A stretch of DNA of 43,360 nucleotides from Lachnospiraceae bacterium (GTDB lineage Bacteria; Bacillota; Clostridia; Lachnospirales; Lachnospiraceae), in the NCBI GenBank assembly GCA_015057035.1, contig SVFC01000018.1, forward strand, positions 1-43,360, given 5' to 3'. Numbering within the stretch: position 1 is the stretch's first letter; each line of letters begins with the position of its first letter. The position numbers were made by a program, and so were the translations under genes. The notes under the pieces were generated by a model. It saw nothing but the letters and a program-made list of their open reading frames with translations. It searched no databases and was not told the DNA's origin. Below, piece after piece: positions 6,632 to 15,965 of the stretch.

Positions 6632-7525
6632 ATGAGTGAAAACAATAGTATTAATCAGGTTGAAAAAATAACAGGAGTAACAAAACGCAATATTCGCTTT
6701 TATGAAAAAGAAGGATTATTGGCGCCAAAGCGTAATGACGAGAATGGTTATCGAGTGTATGATGCAAATGATATTTGGAGAATTAAGGTAATAAAGATGC
6801 TCCGTATGCTGGATATGCCATTGGAAGAAATTAAATCGATTTTGGAAGAAGAACAGTTGCTTGGTGAGGCGGTTGTTCGACAACAGGCTGAGCTGGAGCG
6901 AAAGGCAAAAGAGTTACATGCCGCGATTTCTTTTTGTGAGAAATTGAAAGGGGCAGAGTTGGAGACTCTGGATGTGGAAGAATGTCTGATGGATATTGAA
7001 CGCACGGGTCCAGAAGGATTCTTTATGGAATGGGTCGAGGATTATAAACGTGTTGTTGCAGCAAATCAGGATATGGATTTTACATTTGTGCCAGACACTG
7101 CGATTACGAATGAGAGAGAATTTACAGATGCGCTTTTTCAGTATGCCAATCAGGAAAATGTGGATTTGGTAATTACGAAGGAATCAATGTATCCCGAATT
7201 CACAATTAATGGGGTCGAGTATGTGGCAGAGAGAAACTATAGTTATATGAGCCGCATTCCAGTTGCTGTAGTAAGTTGTCATCGTAAAGACAGAGAAATC
7301 AAGGGCGAAGGAATTGAAAAACCTCGGAAGAACCTTCAGTGGTTTTTGCATAATTGGGGTTTTGTGATTTTCGGGGTTGTTCTATATATGGTACTAGTGG
7401 TTCCGATTGTTGTAAGAGAAGGAATGTTTTTGGAAGGGGTTCTCATATTACTTTCCCTTTTAAGCGTATATGGAGCTATGTTTTACAGACAAAAACTATT
7501 ACATTTTAATGATAAAACAAAATAA
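6632..7525 (+). CDS. MerR-family regulator with C-terminal membrane segments
   Basis: The 297-residue protein begins with a MerR winged helix (residues ~5-72: VEKITGVTKRNIRFYEKEGLL...GYRVYDANDIWRIKVIKMLRMLDMPLEEIKSIL). A coiled-coil dimer helix follows (~75-108) and then an effector-type middle region (~120-215). Uniquely for the window, the last 60 residues hold two hydrophobic segments (WGFVIFGVVLYMVLVVPIVV and LEGVLILLSLLSVYGAMFY), so the protein is probably membrane-attached. GGAGGGA precedes the ATG by 8 bases. No metal-binding cysteine pattern like MerR/CueR is seen. It may respond to membrane or drug stress; ligand and target are unknown. Confidence 0.88.
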   Translation: MSENNSINQVEKITGVTKRNIRFYEKEGLLAPKRNDENGYRVYDANDIWRIKVIKMLRMLDMPLEEIKSILEEEQLLGEAVVRQQAELERKAKELHAAISFCEKLKGAELETLDVEECLMDIERTGPEGFFMEWVEDYKRVVAANQDMDFTFVPDTAITNEREFTDALFQYANQENVDLVITKESMYPEFTINGVEYVAERNYSYMSRIPVAVVSCHRKDREIKGEGIEKPRKNLQWFLHNWGFVIFGVVLYMVLVVPIVVREGMFLEGVLILLSLLSVYGAMFYRQKLLHFNDKTK

Positions 7526-7763
7526 AACAATATTGCATAGAACTTATAATCTACTTTAAGTCGAGTGACAACGTCTCCATTCTTAAGTATAATCATCATA
7601 GAAGGAGGCGGTAACATATATCGCAATTGTAACATCCCTTATGCCCCTTTTGTATGGTATCGACTATTTCTCGGTTATAGCATTTTTGATTAGTTTGATG
7701 TTGCTGTTAGAAGTGGTGTTATTCAAACGTTTGGGGATATAGAATCATAGTTAAAGTTTTGAG
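7526..7763 (+). other. Intergenic region with a possible short hydrophobic peptide (7641-7742)
   Basis: A strong ribosome binding site GAAGGAGGCGG (7601-7611) is followed by an open hydrophobic frame running to TAG at 7742. At the expected distance there is no ATG, GTG or TTG; the sequence reads ACATATATCGCA. The first in-frame ATG (7641) gives a 33-residue hydrophobic peptide, MPLLYGIDYFSVIAFLISLM then a basic tail LFKRLGI. This is the size and shape of a small membrane peptide or type I toxin, possibly with a lost start codon. Confidence 0.4.
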
Positions 7764-7796
7764 AAAAGGAAGAGTGCAAGGTGCTCTTCCTTTTTT
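7764..7796 (+). terminator. Terminator upstream of the cyclo-ligase gene
   Basis: AAAAGGAAGAG (7764-7774) pairs with CTCTTCCTTTT (7784-7794), with a T run. Confidence 0.75.
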
Positions 7797-7832
7797 ATGG
7801 CAATTGTAGCCAAAATATGTATAATAAAATGT

Positions 7833-8570
7833 ATGAAGTCAAAAAAAGAATTACGAACCCAAATCCTACAAATACGAGATGCTCTTACCGAAGAGCAACG
7901 TCATAATTATAGTGCAGAAATTACGAAAACAGTATTAGCGTCAGAGGAATATCAAAATGCAGAAACGCTGCTAATCTATGCATCTTTTAAAAGTGAAGTA
8001 AATACTTTTCCGTTGATAGAGCAAGCGTTTAAGGACAGAAAGAAAATCTATGTACCAAAAATTGAAGAAGCGGTGCAAAAGGATGGGACCCAAACGAAGA
8101 GTATGGAGTTTTACGAAATCTTTTCAACGGATGAATTTCAGGATGGATATCGTGGAATCCTAGAGCCGAAGGCGGAGATAAAACGTAGATTCAGCATTTC
8201 TGGTAGGGGAGAGCATAGCCTGTCAGAAGATAAAATTCTTGTGCTCCTCCCAGGTGCAGTATTTGACTTAGAGGGAAATCGCATCGGCTATGGCGGCGGT
8301 TTTTATGATAGATATTTAGCAGGTCTTAGACCTCAGAAGACAACTACAAGGGCAGAAACAGACATAACACTAGCAACAGATATAATGACCGACGTTGGAA
8401 TTTCTATATGTAAAATGGCACTTGCCTTCGAGTGTCAGCTGGTGGAGCCGGGAGTGATTCCAATAGAACCTCACGATGTACAGGTGGATGTCATTGTGAC
8501 AGAGAAAAAAACATTGTCAAGATTTGTAAAACAAGATAAAATAGTATACAGCACAATGTTAAATTATTAA
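7833..8570 (+). CDS. 5-formyltetrahydrofolate cyclo-ligase
   Basis: This cytoplasmic one-carbon enzyme converts 5-formyl-THF plus ATP to 5,10-methenyl-THF. The 245-residue product (start [18 protein letters not shown], the usual beginning of the family) has the Lys/Arg-rich N-terminal nucleotide-contact region. It also has the signature [25 protein letters not shown] split around residues ~147-170. It is longer than the usual ~185-200 residues because of an insert near [13 protein letters not shown] and another after the signature ([18 protein letters not shown]). An in-frame ATG at 7797 sits in the preceding terminator and is unlikely. There is no clear ribosome binding site before 7833, and a TATAAT (7820-7825) lies only 7 bases upstream, so the transcript may be nearly leaderless. 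Confidence 0.9.
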   Translation: MKSKKELRTQILQIRDALTEEQRHNYSAEITKTVLASEEYQNAETLLIYASFKSEVNTFPLIEQAFKDRKKIYVPKIEEAVQKDGTQTKSMEFYEIFSTDEFQDGYRGILEPKAEIKRRFSISGRGEHSLSEDKILVLLPGAVFDLEGNRIGYGGGFYDRYLAGLRPQKTTTRAETDITLATDIMTDVGISICKMALAFECQLVEPGVIPIEPHDVQVDVIVTEKKTLSRFVKQDKIVYSTMLNY

Positions 8571-8595
8571 CGACTTGTTAGGGGGGACTAAAGAA

Positions 8596-10593
8596 ATGGG
8601 CATTAATTTAAAAGGCCGTAAGAACGCACCTAGAAACATCGCTGGTAAAATTCAGAATGCAATGACTTCAGTAACAGTTATTTGTCTTGTGATTTTGGGT
8701 ATTGTAGCCGTAGTTTGTGTTTCTATTTGTTCAAGAACTGTTGTAAAAAATGACTTGAAGGAAACTGCAAAATTAGCAGCAACTCTGATTCAGAGAGACG
8801 TTGCAGCGATGAAGAATACAACCTACGAGATTGGTTGTAATCCGGTTTTGGCAAGTACAGAGATTTCTAATGAAGATAAAATTGCAATTCTGCAGCAGAA
8901 AGTTGCTCAGTACGATTATACAGGTTGCGGTCTGACTATGGCAGATAATATTGATATCGTAAGTGGTTGGGATTGTACCACACAGGATACAGTTGTGAAT
9001 GCTTTGGCGGGAAAGGTGTATTTCTCAGAACCAAAGATTCATCCTGGTAGTCCGTTCACATCATATTTTTCAGCACCACTTTGGAAAGATGGTATTGCAG
9101 ACTCTGAAATCGTAGGTACAGTCATTTTCATGTCTAACGATCATTTTATTCAGGATATGATTAAAGGCATTTCGATTAGTGAGACCTGTAATGTGTTTAT
9201 CCTGGACCAGCATGGCAATGTAATTGGTGATTCTAGTCAGGATGTTTTGACAGAGATCATTAATTATGGAACCTTGGCAGAAGAAGATGGCTCTTATAAA
9301 TCATTGGCGCAGTTGAGCGCAAAAATGGTTGCAGGACAGAGCGGCTTTGAAACGATTAATCTTGCAACAGGTTCTAGCTATATTGCATATGCACCAATTG
9401 AAGGTACAGATGGCTGGAGCGTGGCAATTAGCGTTTCTCAGTCGGATTACACCAGTTCGTTATTATTTAGCATCGGTGGTGTAATTGTGGTTATTGCTGG
9501 TGCTATTTTTGCAACCATCAAACTTTCTAAGAAGATTGCAAAAGAAATTGAAACACCAATTCTTGCATGTACGGAAAGTATTAAAGTACTTGCAACTGGT
9601 GATTTACATACCGTAATCGAAATCGATGCATCTTTAGATGAGGCAAAAGTTCTTACTACTGCGGCTGAAGATTTGAGACAGAGCCTTAGTCAGTTGATTG
9701 AAGATATGGATGAGGTACTGGCTGGTCTTGCACAGGGCGACTTTACCGTGAAGAGTCAGAACGAAGAAAGTTATATTGGCGACTTTGCGAACCTTTTAAC
9801 TTCAGTAGAAGAATTAGAGGTAAGATTAAGTGAAACCTTACAGCAGATTCAGGAATCTGCAAATCAGGTTATGCATGGTTCTAATCAGATGGCAACTAGT
9901 GCACAGGATCTGGCATATGGTGCGGCAAACCAGACAGAAGCTGTAAATACATTAAGACACACAATTATTAATATTGCAGATGGTGTATCTATGAACGCTG
10001 AGCAGAGCAAAGCGGCGCTTGGCAAAGTAGATGAAGTAAAAGCAGCAACGCTCAGCAGTAATGCAGAGATGGTAAGTATGACAGAGGCTATGCATAGAAT
10101 TTCAGCAACATCTATGGAAATTGCCAAGATTGTTACAGAGATCGAAGATATTGCAGACCAGACGAACCTGTTATCACTCAACGCTTCTATTGAGGCGGCA
10201 AGAGCTGGTGAAGCTGGACGTGGTTTCTCTGTAGTAGCAGAACAGATTCGTAAGTTGGCAGAGAGCAGTTCACAGTCTGCGCTTCATACAAAGGAATTGA
10301 TTGATGCATCTGTAGCAGAAGTCGAGATTGGTAACCAGATTACTGCTCGTACAGCAGAGGCACTTAGAAAAGTTGTAGATGCACTCGAAGAAGTACGTGA
10401 AGGTGCAATGGCCTCTACAAAACTTTCTGAAGAGCAAGCAGAAGCAATGAGAGGAATCGAGGAAGAAATTCGTCAGATTACAGATGTTGTTCAGAATAAT
10501 TCTGCAACGGCACAGGAATCTTCCGCAATTTGTGAAGAATTGTCTGCACAGGCTATGGGATTGAACGGATTGGTAGAAGAGTTCTCAATCTAG
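8596..10593 (+). CDS. Methyl-accepting chemotaxis protein
   Basis: The ATG at 8596 follows AGGGGGGAC; the product has 665 residues. Order: basic N-terminus, TM1 (~24-46), a ~240-residue extracellular dCache-type sensor ([14 protein letters not shown] near the start), TM2 (~285-307), HAMP (~308-375) and a cytoplasmic signalling domain (~410-665). The conserved hairpin tip [20 protein letters not shown] followed by [10 protein letters not shown] lies at ~515-545, the site that contacts CheA and CheW. It would sense a small extracellular ligand and control flagellar rotation; the ligand is unknown. No CheR-binding pentapeptide is seen at the C-terminus. It is 25 bases after the cyclo-ligase gene but has its own strong ribosome binding site. 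No other chemotaxis gene is nearby. Confidence 0.95.
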   Translation: MGINLKGRKNAPRNIAGKIQNAMTSVTVICLVILGIVAVVCVSICSRTVVKNDLKETAKLAATLIQRDVAAMKNTTYEIGCNPVLASTEISNEDKIAILQQKVAQYDYTGCGLTMADNIDIVSGWDCTTQDTVVNALAGKVYFSEPKIHPGSPFTSYFSAPLWKDGIADSEIVGTVIFMSNDHFIQDMIKGISISETCNVFILDQHGNVIGDSSQDVLTEIINYGTLAEEDGSYKSLAQLSAKMVAGQSGFETINLATGSSYIAYAPIEGTDGWSVAISVSQSDYTSSLLFSIGGVIVVIAGAIFATIKLSKKIAKEIETPILACTESIKVLATGDLHTVIEIDASLDEAKVLTTAAEDLRQSLSQLIEDMDEVLAGLAQGDFTVKSQNEESYIGDFANLLTSVEELEVRLSETLQQIQESANQVMHGSNQMATSAQDLAYGAANQTEAVNTLRHTIINIADGVSMNAEQSKAALGKVDEVKAATLSSNAEMVSMTEAMHRISATSMEIAKIVTEIEDIADQTNLLSLNASIEAARAGEAGRGFSVVAEQIRKLAESSSQSALHTKELIDASVAEVEIGNQITARTAEALRKVVDALEEVREGAMASTKLSEEQAEAMRGIEEEIRQITDVVQNNSATAQESSAICEELSAQAMGLNGLVEEFSI

Positions 10594-10647
10594 TGATATT
10601 CTAAAATGATAGCTCCCTAAGACGTACAATACATCATAATATAAGAG

Positions 10648-10685
10648 ACTGTCGTAAGTTGAGATAGCTTGCGACAGTTTTTTTA
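10648..10685 (+). terminator. Terminator after the chemotaxis receptor
   Basis: ACTGTCGTAAG pairs with CTTGCGACAGT (one G-U), followed by TTTTTTT. Confidence 0.85.
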
Positions 10686-10717
10686 TGAAAATAACTTGTA
10701 TTCAAGTGCCCAATGTG

Positions 10718-10746
10718 TTGCACTTTATTAAAGGATAATGTAAAAT
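10718..10746 (+). promoter_or_regulatory. Promoter of the arabinofuranosidase gene
   Basis: TTGCAC (10718-10723), a 17-bp spacer and TAAAAT (10741-10746), 44 bases before the ATG. Confidence 0.6.
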
Positions 10747-10790
10747 ATTATAGAAATAACTAAAATATATGTACCGCTTTGGAGGTCACT

Positions 10791-13700
10791 ATGAGCGATA
10801 ACAAAACACTCGCAGAAAAAAACATAATAGCATGGTATTCCTTTGATGATGAGAATGACGTTGGGAAGGATTGTTCAGGGAACAACAATAGTGCGGTTGC
10901 CTGTGGAATTTGTGCGCCAAAAATTGAAGAAGTGAATGGTCGCAAGGCGGTGCATATCTTTGGCGGAGAATATGGGGCCTCATATTTGGAACTTCCAAAG
11001 AATATTTTAAAGGACGTAAGCGATGATAATGGACTTACCGTTTCTGCGTGGGTTTGTGGCGACAGAAGTGTTAACGTCTGGGAAAGAATTTTTGATTTTG
11101 GAAAAGGTTCTCACGGACCATACATTTTCCTGAATCGATATTTAAGAGGCGTGTGTTTTGCGGGAAGCGATTTGGCAGCGGATGCCAGCAAGCCATGTCC
11201 AGTGGGAGAGTGGCAGCATATAGCCATGACAGTAACAGGGACAAAAGGTGGTTCTTTGAGTAGCGCAGGACCTAGGGTTTACATTAACGGTGAATTGGTT
11301 GCGGATGGTTTTATCAGTCAGACTTCCAGCGGAATGTATAAAGCGTATCGTGCATGGTTGGAGACCTTTTCCAATGCAGAGAACTATGACCACAACTATA
11401 TTGGGCATTCCCAGTTCCGTGCTGACGTGGATTTCTGTGGAGCAATGTCGGACTTCCGTATTTATAAGGGCGCTTTAAGTGAAGATGAAGTAATAGATCT
11501 GATGTGTGAGTCATTAAGTGATGAAGAGATTGTTGCACTGGCAAGAGATAAGTTTTTGGAGGAGCCGGCAAAAATCATTACAAAAGATATAGAGCTCACC
11601 TCTCAACTGATGGAAGGCCGTGTGCAGGTAGACTGGTCTTGTGACAAGCCAAACGTAGTGGACCAAGTGGGAAAAGTGGCTAAGGTGAAGAAACCAGTTG
11701 GAGTTATTTTAACCGCAACATTAACTTGTGGTACAGCTACGGCGCAAAAATGTTTTACAGCATCTGTATTGCCAGAAGAGGCTGCACCATACGAGATTAC
11801 AATCCACGGAGATAAAGAAACAATTGATATCAGCAAAACCTTATATGGTTTGTTCTATGAGGATATTAATAACGCTGCAGATGGCGGTATTTATGCAGAA
11901 ATGGTACAGAACCGTTCCTTTGAAAACTTCCGTTTTGATATTTACGACCATAGAAGTGGAGAGAATGGAACTTCCACAGGAAGAATTCATGATCCGCTTA
12001 AATTCTGGTTCGGAGACACGGATAAGGTTGCAATCAAGAATCAGGGTGGCTTGAATGAGCACTTTGGTATTAAAGATAAAGATGTTAACGCATATTACAT
12101 AGAAGTGCCAGCTGGTTGTAAATTATACAACCGTGGTTTCTGCGATAATCGTCATACCCATTCTATGTATTTTAAAAAAGATGTGGGATATAACTTTACC
12201 ATATGGGCGCGAGAGACGGCTGGAACATTGAGCGATTGCGATAAAATCTGCCAAGAGGGTAAAAATACCATCAAGGTAACGCTATTAGATGCAGAAGGTA
12301 ATCCAGTGTCTCAGGAGGAAGTGATTCTTGTAGAAAATGTGCAAGAACAGATGTGTGACGAGAAATCCTTATCCGAACGGAAGGCAAAAACGGGTAAACG
12401 AGTTTCAGGCTGGAAAAAATACAGCGCAGAAAAACTCATCGCCAACAAAACCTGTTTGGGACAGCTTCGCTTAGAATTCACAGGTGATGTGGCAATTGAT
12501 ATGGTTTCCCTGATGCCAGAGGATGTATGGGGCGCAACTAGAGAGAAAAAATCTAAGACTGCAAACAAGAATTATAAAGGTAATCCAAACTATAGATTGA
12601 GAAAAGATTTGGTTGAAGCTATGATGGAACTTCACCCAACTTTCCTTCGATTTCCAGGTGGATGTATTTCTGAAGGTTCTTATATTTGGGAAAATGTATA
12701 TGACTGGAAAGAATCTGTCGATGATGTAGAAGTTCGCAAGGAGAACTTCAACGTATGGGGTTATAACATGACCATGGGGCTGGGATATATGGAATATTTC
12801 CAGTTGGCAGAGGATTTAAATGCTCTGCCGCTTCCTGTTATGGCTTGTGGTGTATTATGTCAGGCGCGTTCTGACTATGCAAATCCAGCGGGAGGAAAAC
12901 TCCAGAGAAAATATATTAAGAATTTCACGGATTTAATCGATTTTGCAATTAGTTATGATTTTGAACATAACAAATGGGCTGCTTTGCGTAAAAAGATGGG
13001 ACATCCTGCAGCATTTGAACTTCATTACCTGGGCGTAGGTAATGAAAACTGGGGGGAAGAATTCTTTGCAAGTTTTGAGACCTTCAAAACAGCCATTGAT
13101 AAGTATATGAAGAAAAATTATCCAGGTTATGATTTGACTATTATTTCAACGGCAGGGGCACAGGCGGATGATACTTCTTATCAGCAGGGCTGGAAGTTCC
13201 TGGCAGGATATCAGCAGGGTGGTGCCACAGTTGGATTTACAGATGGCACAAAGAGTTGGACAGAAGATGTAACCTGGTACAATAAGAACAAGAATTATAT
13301 GGACACCATTGTGGATGAACACTATTATCGTTCGAACCAGTATCTTTTAGAGAATGCAGATAGATATAATTATTATTATCGTGCATACAAAAAAGGTGTG
13401 TTAGACGAAAATCAGACGTCTAAAGTGTTCGTGGGTGAATATGCATCCAACGACAAAAATACTCTGGCAGGAGCAGTGGCAGAAGCGGCGATTATGACTG
13501 GATTTGAGAAAAACTCCGATGTAGTTCGACTTGCTGCAACAGCACCATTGTTTAATAAGATTGTTACTGATGGAACCTATCGTTGGACTCCAGATGCAAT
13601 TTGGTTTGATAACGAGACCGTATGGCGGACACCGAACTACTATGTGCAGCAGTTGTTTGCAAAATACCTTGGCAAGAAACTCTTAGAAACCAGTTATGAA

Positions 13701-14648
13701 TCTTTCGAACAGGGTGAGAAAAAATATCAGGTGCCTCACGGAGGTGTCGTAATTTCTGGCGACGGTGAACTTAAGGTAAAATGCCTAAAGGTGGTAAGCA
13801 ATAAGGGAAAGACGGTCTTATTCTGGTCAGAAAAATTAAATACAAGTGAAGTTACAGACCAGGGTGTAGTTCCTTTCCAGAAAAATGGAAGAACAGGCTT
13901 TTATTTGAACGCTTCGGAATGGAAGGATTACACCGTTGAGGCCGTGGTGGAAAAGAACAGCTCTGACGAAGGTATTTATGTAGGCGTAGGTCTGAAAGAA
14001 GCAAGTGCCGAAAAACCTAATATGTTAGAGTACTGCGTAGGTACCAAAAATGGTACGGGTCTCAAGGTATATAAAGATGGCGTTGAAAGTTATACTTTAG
14101 GCGACTATTCTTCCAGCGTTTTTGCGGGAAATCTTCGCGCTTGTTATGATGAAGTAGTAGAAGGTGGCAGAGAATACACCATTACCGTAAATTTTGGTGG
14201 AAAAGATGGAAAATCCATTACGTGCTACTATCAGGAGGTTGTTACTTCGGAAGAATCCAATAAAGGGACCTCAAAGAATAACTGCATCAAGAGTATTAAG
14301 AAACAAGGTCTCTTAGAGTGTAAATTGGAAATCTACAATCGAGATGTATATCATGCTGTAACCACAGATGAAAAGCAAGTGTATGCAAAACTGGTTAACG
14401 CAGAGAGCTTTGATAAAAAAGTGCTTGTGAATTTGAAAGACCTTGAGGTTAAGAAAAAAGCACAGAACATCTGCTTGACGGGAGCAAGGGAACTTGTGCA
14501 TGTTTCTAATGTAAATACAAGGGAAGCAGAATTGATTCAGCCAACAACGAAAACCATAACTGTAAAGAAGTCAAAGGAAGGAATGCAATGCATAGACATT
14601 ACTCTCCCTGCCAATTCTGTAACGGTTCTGGTATTGGACCGAACATAA
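10791..14648 (+). CDS. Multidomain GH51 alpha-L-arabinofuranosidase with LamG domain
   Basis: The 1285-residue enzyme would remove alpha-L-arabinofuranosyl side groups from plant polymers or their oligosaccharides. The start at 10791 follows GGAGGT. Order: LamG/concanavalin-like domain (~14-235, IIAWYSFDDEN...FRIYKGALSEDEV), a bacterial Ig-like module (~245-330), then the GH51 core from ~334 (ISKTLYGLFYEDINNAADGGIYAEMVQNRS). Catalytic acid/base is Glu752 in GNENWGEE and the nucleophile is Glu883 in FVGEYASN. A beta-sandwich-type segment (~1023-1180, YLNASEWKDYTVEAVVE) is inserted before the end of the GH51 C-terminal domain. There is no signal peptide, so it appears cytoplasmic and should act on imported oligosaccharides, which is odd for a protein with binding-type domains. 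No sugar transporter is adjacent. Confidence 0.92.
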   Translation: MSDNKTLAEKNIIAWYSFDDENDVGKDCSGNNNSAVACGICAPKIEEVNGRKAVHIFGGEYGASYLELPKNILKDVSDDNGLTVSAWVCGDRSVNVWERIFDFGKGSHGPYIFLNRYLRGVCFAGSDLAADASKPCPVGEWQHIAMTVTGTKGGSLSSAGPRVYINGELVADGFISQTSSGMYKAYRAWLETFSNAENYDHNYIGHSQFRADVDFCGAMSDFRIYKGALSEDEVIDLMCESLSDEEIVALARDKFLEEPAKIITKDIELTSQLMEGRVQVDWSCDKPNVVDQVGKVAKVKKPVGVILTATLTCGTATAQKCFTASVLPEEAAPYEITIHGDKETIDISKTLYGLFYEDINNAADGGIYAEMVQNRSFENFRFDIYDHRSGENGTSTGRIHDPLKFWFGDTDKVAIKNQGGLNEHFGIKDKDVNAYYIEVPAGCKLYNRGFCDNRHTHSMYFKKDVGYNFTIWARETAGTLSDCDKICQEGKNTIKVTLLDAEGNPVSQEEVILVENVQEQMCDEKSLSERKAKTGKRVSGWKKYSAEKLIANKTCLGQLRLEFTGDVAIDMVSLMPEDVWGATREKKSKTANKNYKGNPNYRLRKDLVEAMMELHPTFLRFPGGCISEGSYIWENVYDWKESVDDVEVRKENFNVWGYNMTMGLGYMEYFQLAEDLNALPLPVMACGVLCQARSDYANPAGGKLQRKYIKNFTDLIDFAISYDFEHNKWAALRKKMGHPAAFELHYLGVGNENWGEEFFASFETFKTAIDKYMKKNYPGYDLTIISTAGAQADDTSYQQGWKFLAGYQQGGATVGFTDGTKSWTEDVTWYNKNKNYMDTIVDEHYYRSNQYLLENADRYNYYYRAYKKGVLDENQTSKVFVGEYASNDKNTLAGAVAEAAIMTGFEKNSDVVRLAATAPLFNKIVTDGTYRWTPDAIWFDNETVWRTPNYYVQQLFAKYLGKKLLETSYESFEQGEKKYQVPHGGVVISGDGELKVKCLKVVSNKGKTVLFWSEKLNTSEVTDQGVVPFQKNGRTGFYLNASEWKDYTVEAVVEKNSSDEGIYVGVGLKEASAEKPNMLEYCVGTKNGTGLKVYKDGVESYTLGDYSSSVFAGNLRACYDEVVEGGREYTITVNFGGKDGKSITCYYQEVVTSEESNKGTSKNNCIKSIKKQGLLECKLEIYNRDVYHAVTTDEKQVYAKLVNAESFDKKVLVNLKDLEVKKKAQNICLTGARELVHVSNVNTREAELIQPTTKTITVKKSKEGMQCIDITLPANSVTVLVLDRT

Positions 14649-14662
14649 GGATGAATAAGAAG

Positions 14663-14694
14663 AGAGAAAGAACGATATGGTTCTTTCTCTTTTC
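14663..14694 (+). terminator. Terminator after the arabinofuranosidase gene
   Basis: AGAGAAAGAAC pairs with GTTCTTTCTCT over a 6-base loop, then TTTCT. Confidence 0.75.
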
Positions 14695-14772
14695 TCATGT
14701 GTAGGGATAGTTAAAGGTTAGTAAAGATTGTTCCCAATATATTTTTCCGTATCCTTTTTCTTAAGCCTATGG

Positions 14773-14778
14773 TATAAT
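14773..14778 (+). promoter_or_regulatory. Possible -10 box for the antiporter operon
   Basis: TATAAT lies 60 bases before the first antiporter gene, downstream of the previous terminator. No good -35 box is seen at 17 bp. Confidence 0.4.
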
Positions 14779-14838
14779 ATTTTTAAGTATGCCCTAGAAT
14801 GTTTTCGAAGGCAATGAGGATGTATGGAGGGAAAGGGA

Positions 14839-15300
14839 ATGTATTTGATTTTCTTTTTATCATGGATAATTTTTAATGGTCAGATTACCACAGAAATTTT
14901 TATTTTCGGTGTCATAATTGCAGCGGCTGTATTTTGGTTTGTGTGTAAATTTATGGACTATAGTCTTAAGAAAGAACTTAAGCTGTACCGAAGTATAGGG
15001 TTTTTCCTGTGGTATTTTTTAGTGCTCTTAAAAGAGATTGTGGTGGCCAATGTAGATGTTATTAAAAGGGTCTATACCGTAGAAGAAACCATGGAGCCGG
15101 TGATTGTAAAATTCAAAGTGAATCTGAAATCAGATATGACAAGAGTGCTTCTGGCAAATTCCATTACGTTAACACCAGGAACCATTACGGTAGCGTTGGA
15201 AGAAAATGAATATACGGTACATTGTTTAGATGAAAGCCTTGCAGAAGGATTAGATTCATCTGTATTCGTGAAATTATTAGAAAAATACGAGGAGGAATAA
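14839..15300 (+). CDS. mrpE: Na+/H+ antiporter subunit MrpE-like (MbhA position)
   Basis: The ATG at 14839 is chosen because GGAGGGAAAGG lies just upstream, between it and the ATG at 14824. The 153-residue protein fits MrpE/MnhE: two N-terminal TM segments (YLIFFLSWIIFNGQ, IFIFGVIIAAAVFWFV), a third near IGFFLWYFLVLLKEIVVANVDV, and a cytoplasmic alpha/beta tail with the family segment LLANSITLTPGTITV (residues ~107-121). It is an accessory membrane subunit of the antiporter complex. First gene of a nine-gene operon with short gaps or overlaps throughout. Confidence 0.93.
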   Translation: MYLIFFLSWIIFNGQITTEIFIFGVIIAAAVFWFVCKFMDYSLKKELKLYRSIGFFLWYFLVLLKEIVVANVDVIKRVYTVEETMEPVIVKFKVNLKSDMTRVLLANSITLTPGTITVALEENEYTVHCLDESLAEGLDSSVFVKLLEKYEEE

Positions 15301-15301
15301 T

Positions 15302-15643
15302 ATGCAGCAGTTAATACAGCAGAATGAATGGATTTTTTATGTCATTTTAATATTAGTGGCAGTCATGTTGATCGCTTGTTTGATTCGAGCTATTATTGGT
15401 CCTCGAATTGCAGACAGACTTGTGGCGGTAAATATGATTACTACTATGGTTATGGCGATTGTATCAATCCTGGCAATTGTAATGGATGAAGGATATTTGA
15501 TTGATATCTGTCTAATCTATGCCATGATTAGTTTTCTTGCAGTAGTAGTATTGTCAAAGGTATATACAGGTGTGTACTTTGAACAAAAAGAAAAACAAAA
15601 AGAGAAATTAGAGAAAGGAGAGATGACAGATGGAAATTCTTAA
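15302..15643 (+). CDS. mrpF: Na+/H+ antiporter subunit MrpF-like (MbhB position)
   Basis: A 113-residue protein with three TM segments. The family hallmark is RAIIGPRIADRLVAVNMITT after TM1 (residues ~29-48), in which a conserved Asp (here Asp37 of GPRIADR) is important in MrpF. The C-terminus is long and charged (EKQKEKLEKGEM). The ATG is two bases after the mrpE stop, with GAGGAGG upstream; the end overlaps the next gene by 14 bases. Confidence 0.93.
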   Translation: MQQLIQQNEWIFYVILILVAVMLIACLIRAIIGPRIADRLVAVNMITTMVMAIVSILAIVMDEGYLIDICLIYAMISFLAVVVLSKVYTGVYFEQKEKQKEKLEKGEMTDGNS

Positions 15644-15965
15644 TGTGATTCGCTTTGTTGTGGGATTAGGTTTTATCATTTTGGGCGTGTGTCTTTTCGT
15701 CACAGAAATGATTGGGATTTTCAAATTCAAGTACGTGCTGAATCGTATGCATGTGGCTGGCATGGGAGATACCATGGGCTTGTCGCTTTCCTTGATTGGA
15801 ACCATCATTTTAAGTGGTTTTAATTTTACTTCGCTTAAAATGGGACTTGTAATTGTATTCCTATGGTTAGCTTCTCCAGTAGCGTCACATCTGATTGCGC
15901 GTCTTGAGGTAACCACCAATGAGGAATTGGAAAATTACTGCAAATTGCCAGAGGAGGAAGAATAA
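15630..15965 (+). CDS. mrpG: Na+/H+ antiporter subunit MrpG-like (MbhC position)
   Basis: A 111-residue, three-TM protein of the MnhG/MrpG family. A first helix FVVGLGFIILGVCLFVTEMIGI is followed by the conserved loop NRMHVAGMGDTMGLSLSLIG and a last helix near VIVFLWLASPVASHLIARL. It begins inside mrpF and its stop overlaps the next ATG by one base, so translation is coupled. Confidence 0.93.
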   Translation: MEILNVIRFVVGLGFIILGVCLFVTEMIGIFKFKYVLNRMHVAGMGDTMGLSLSLIGTIILSGFNFTSLKMGLVIVFLWLASPVASHLIARLEVTTNEELENYCKLPEEEE

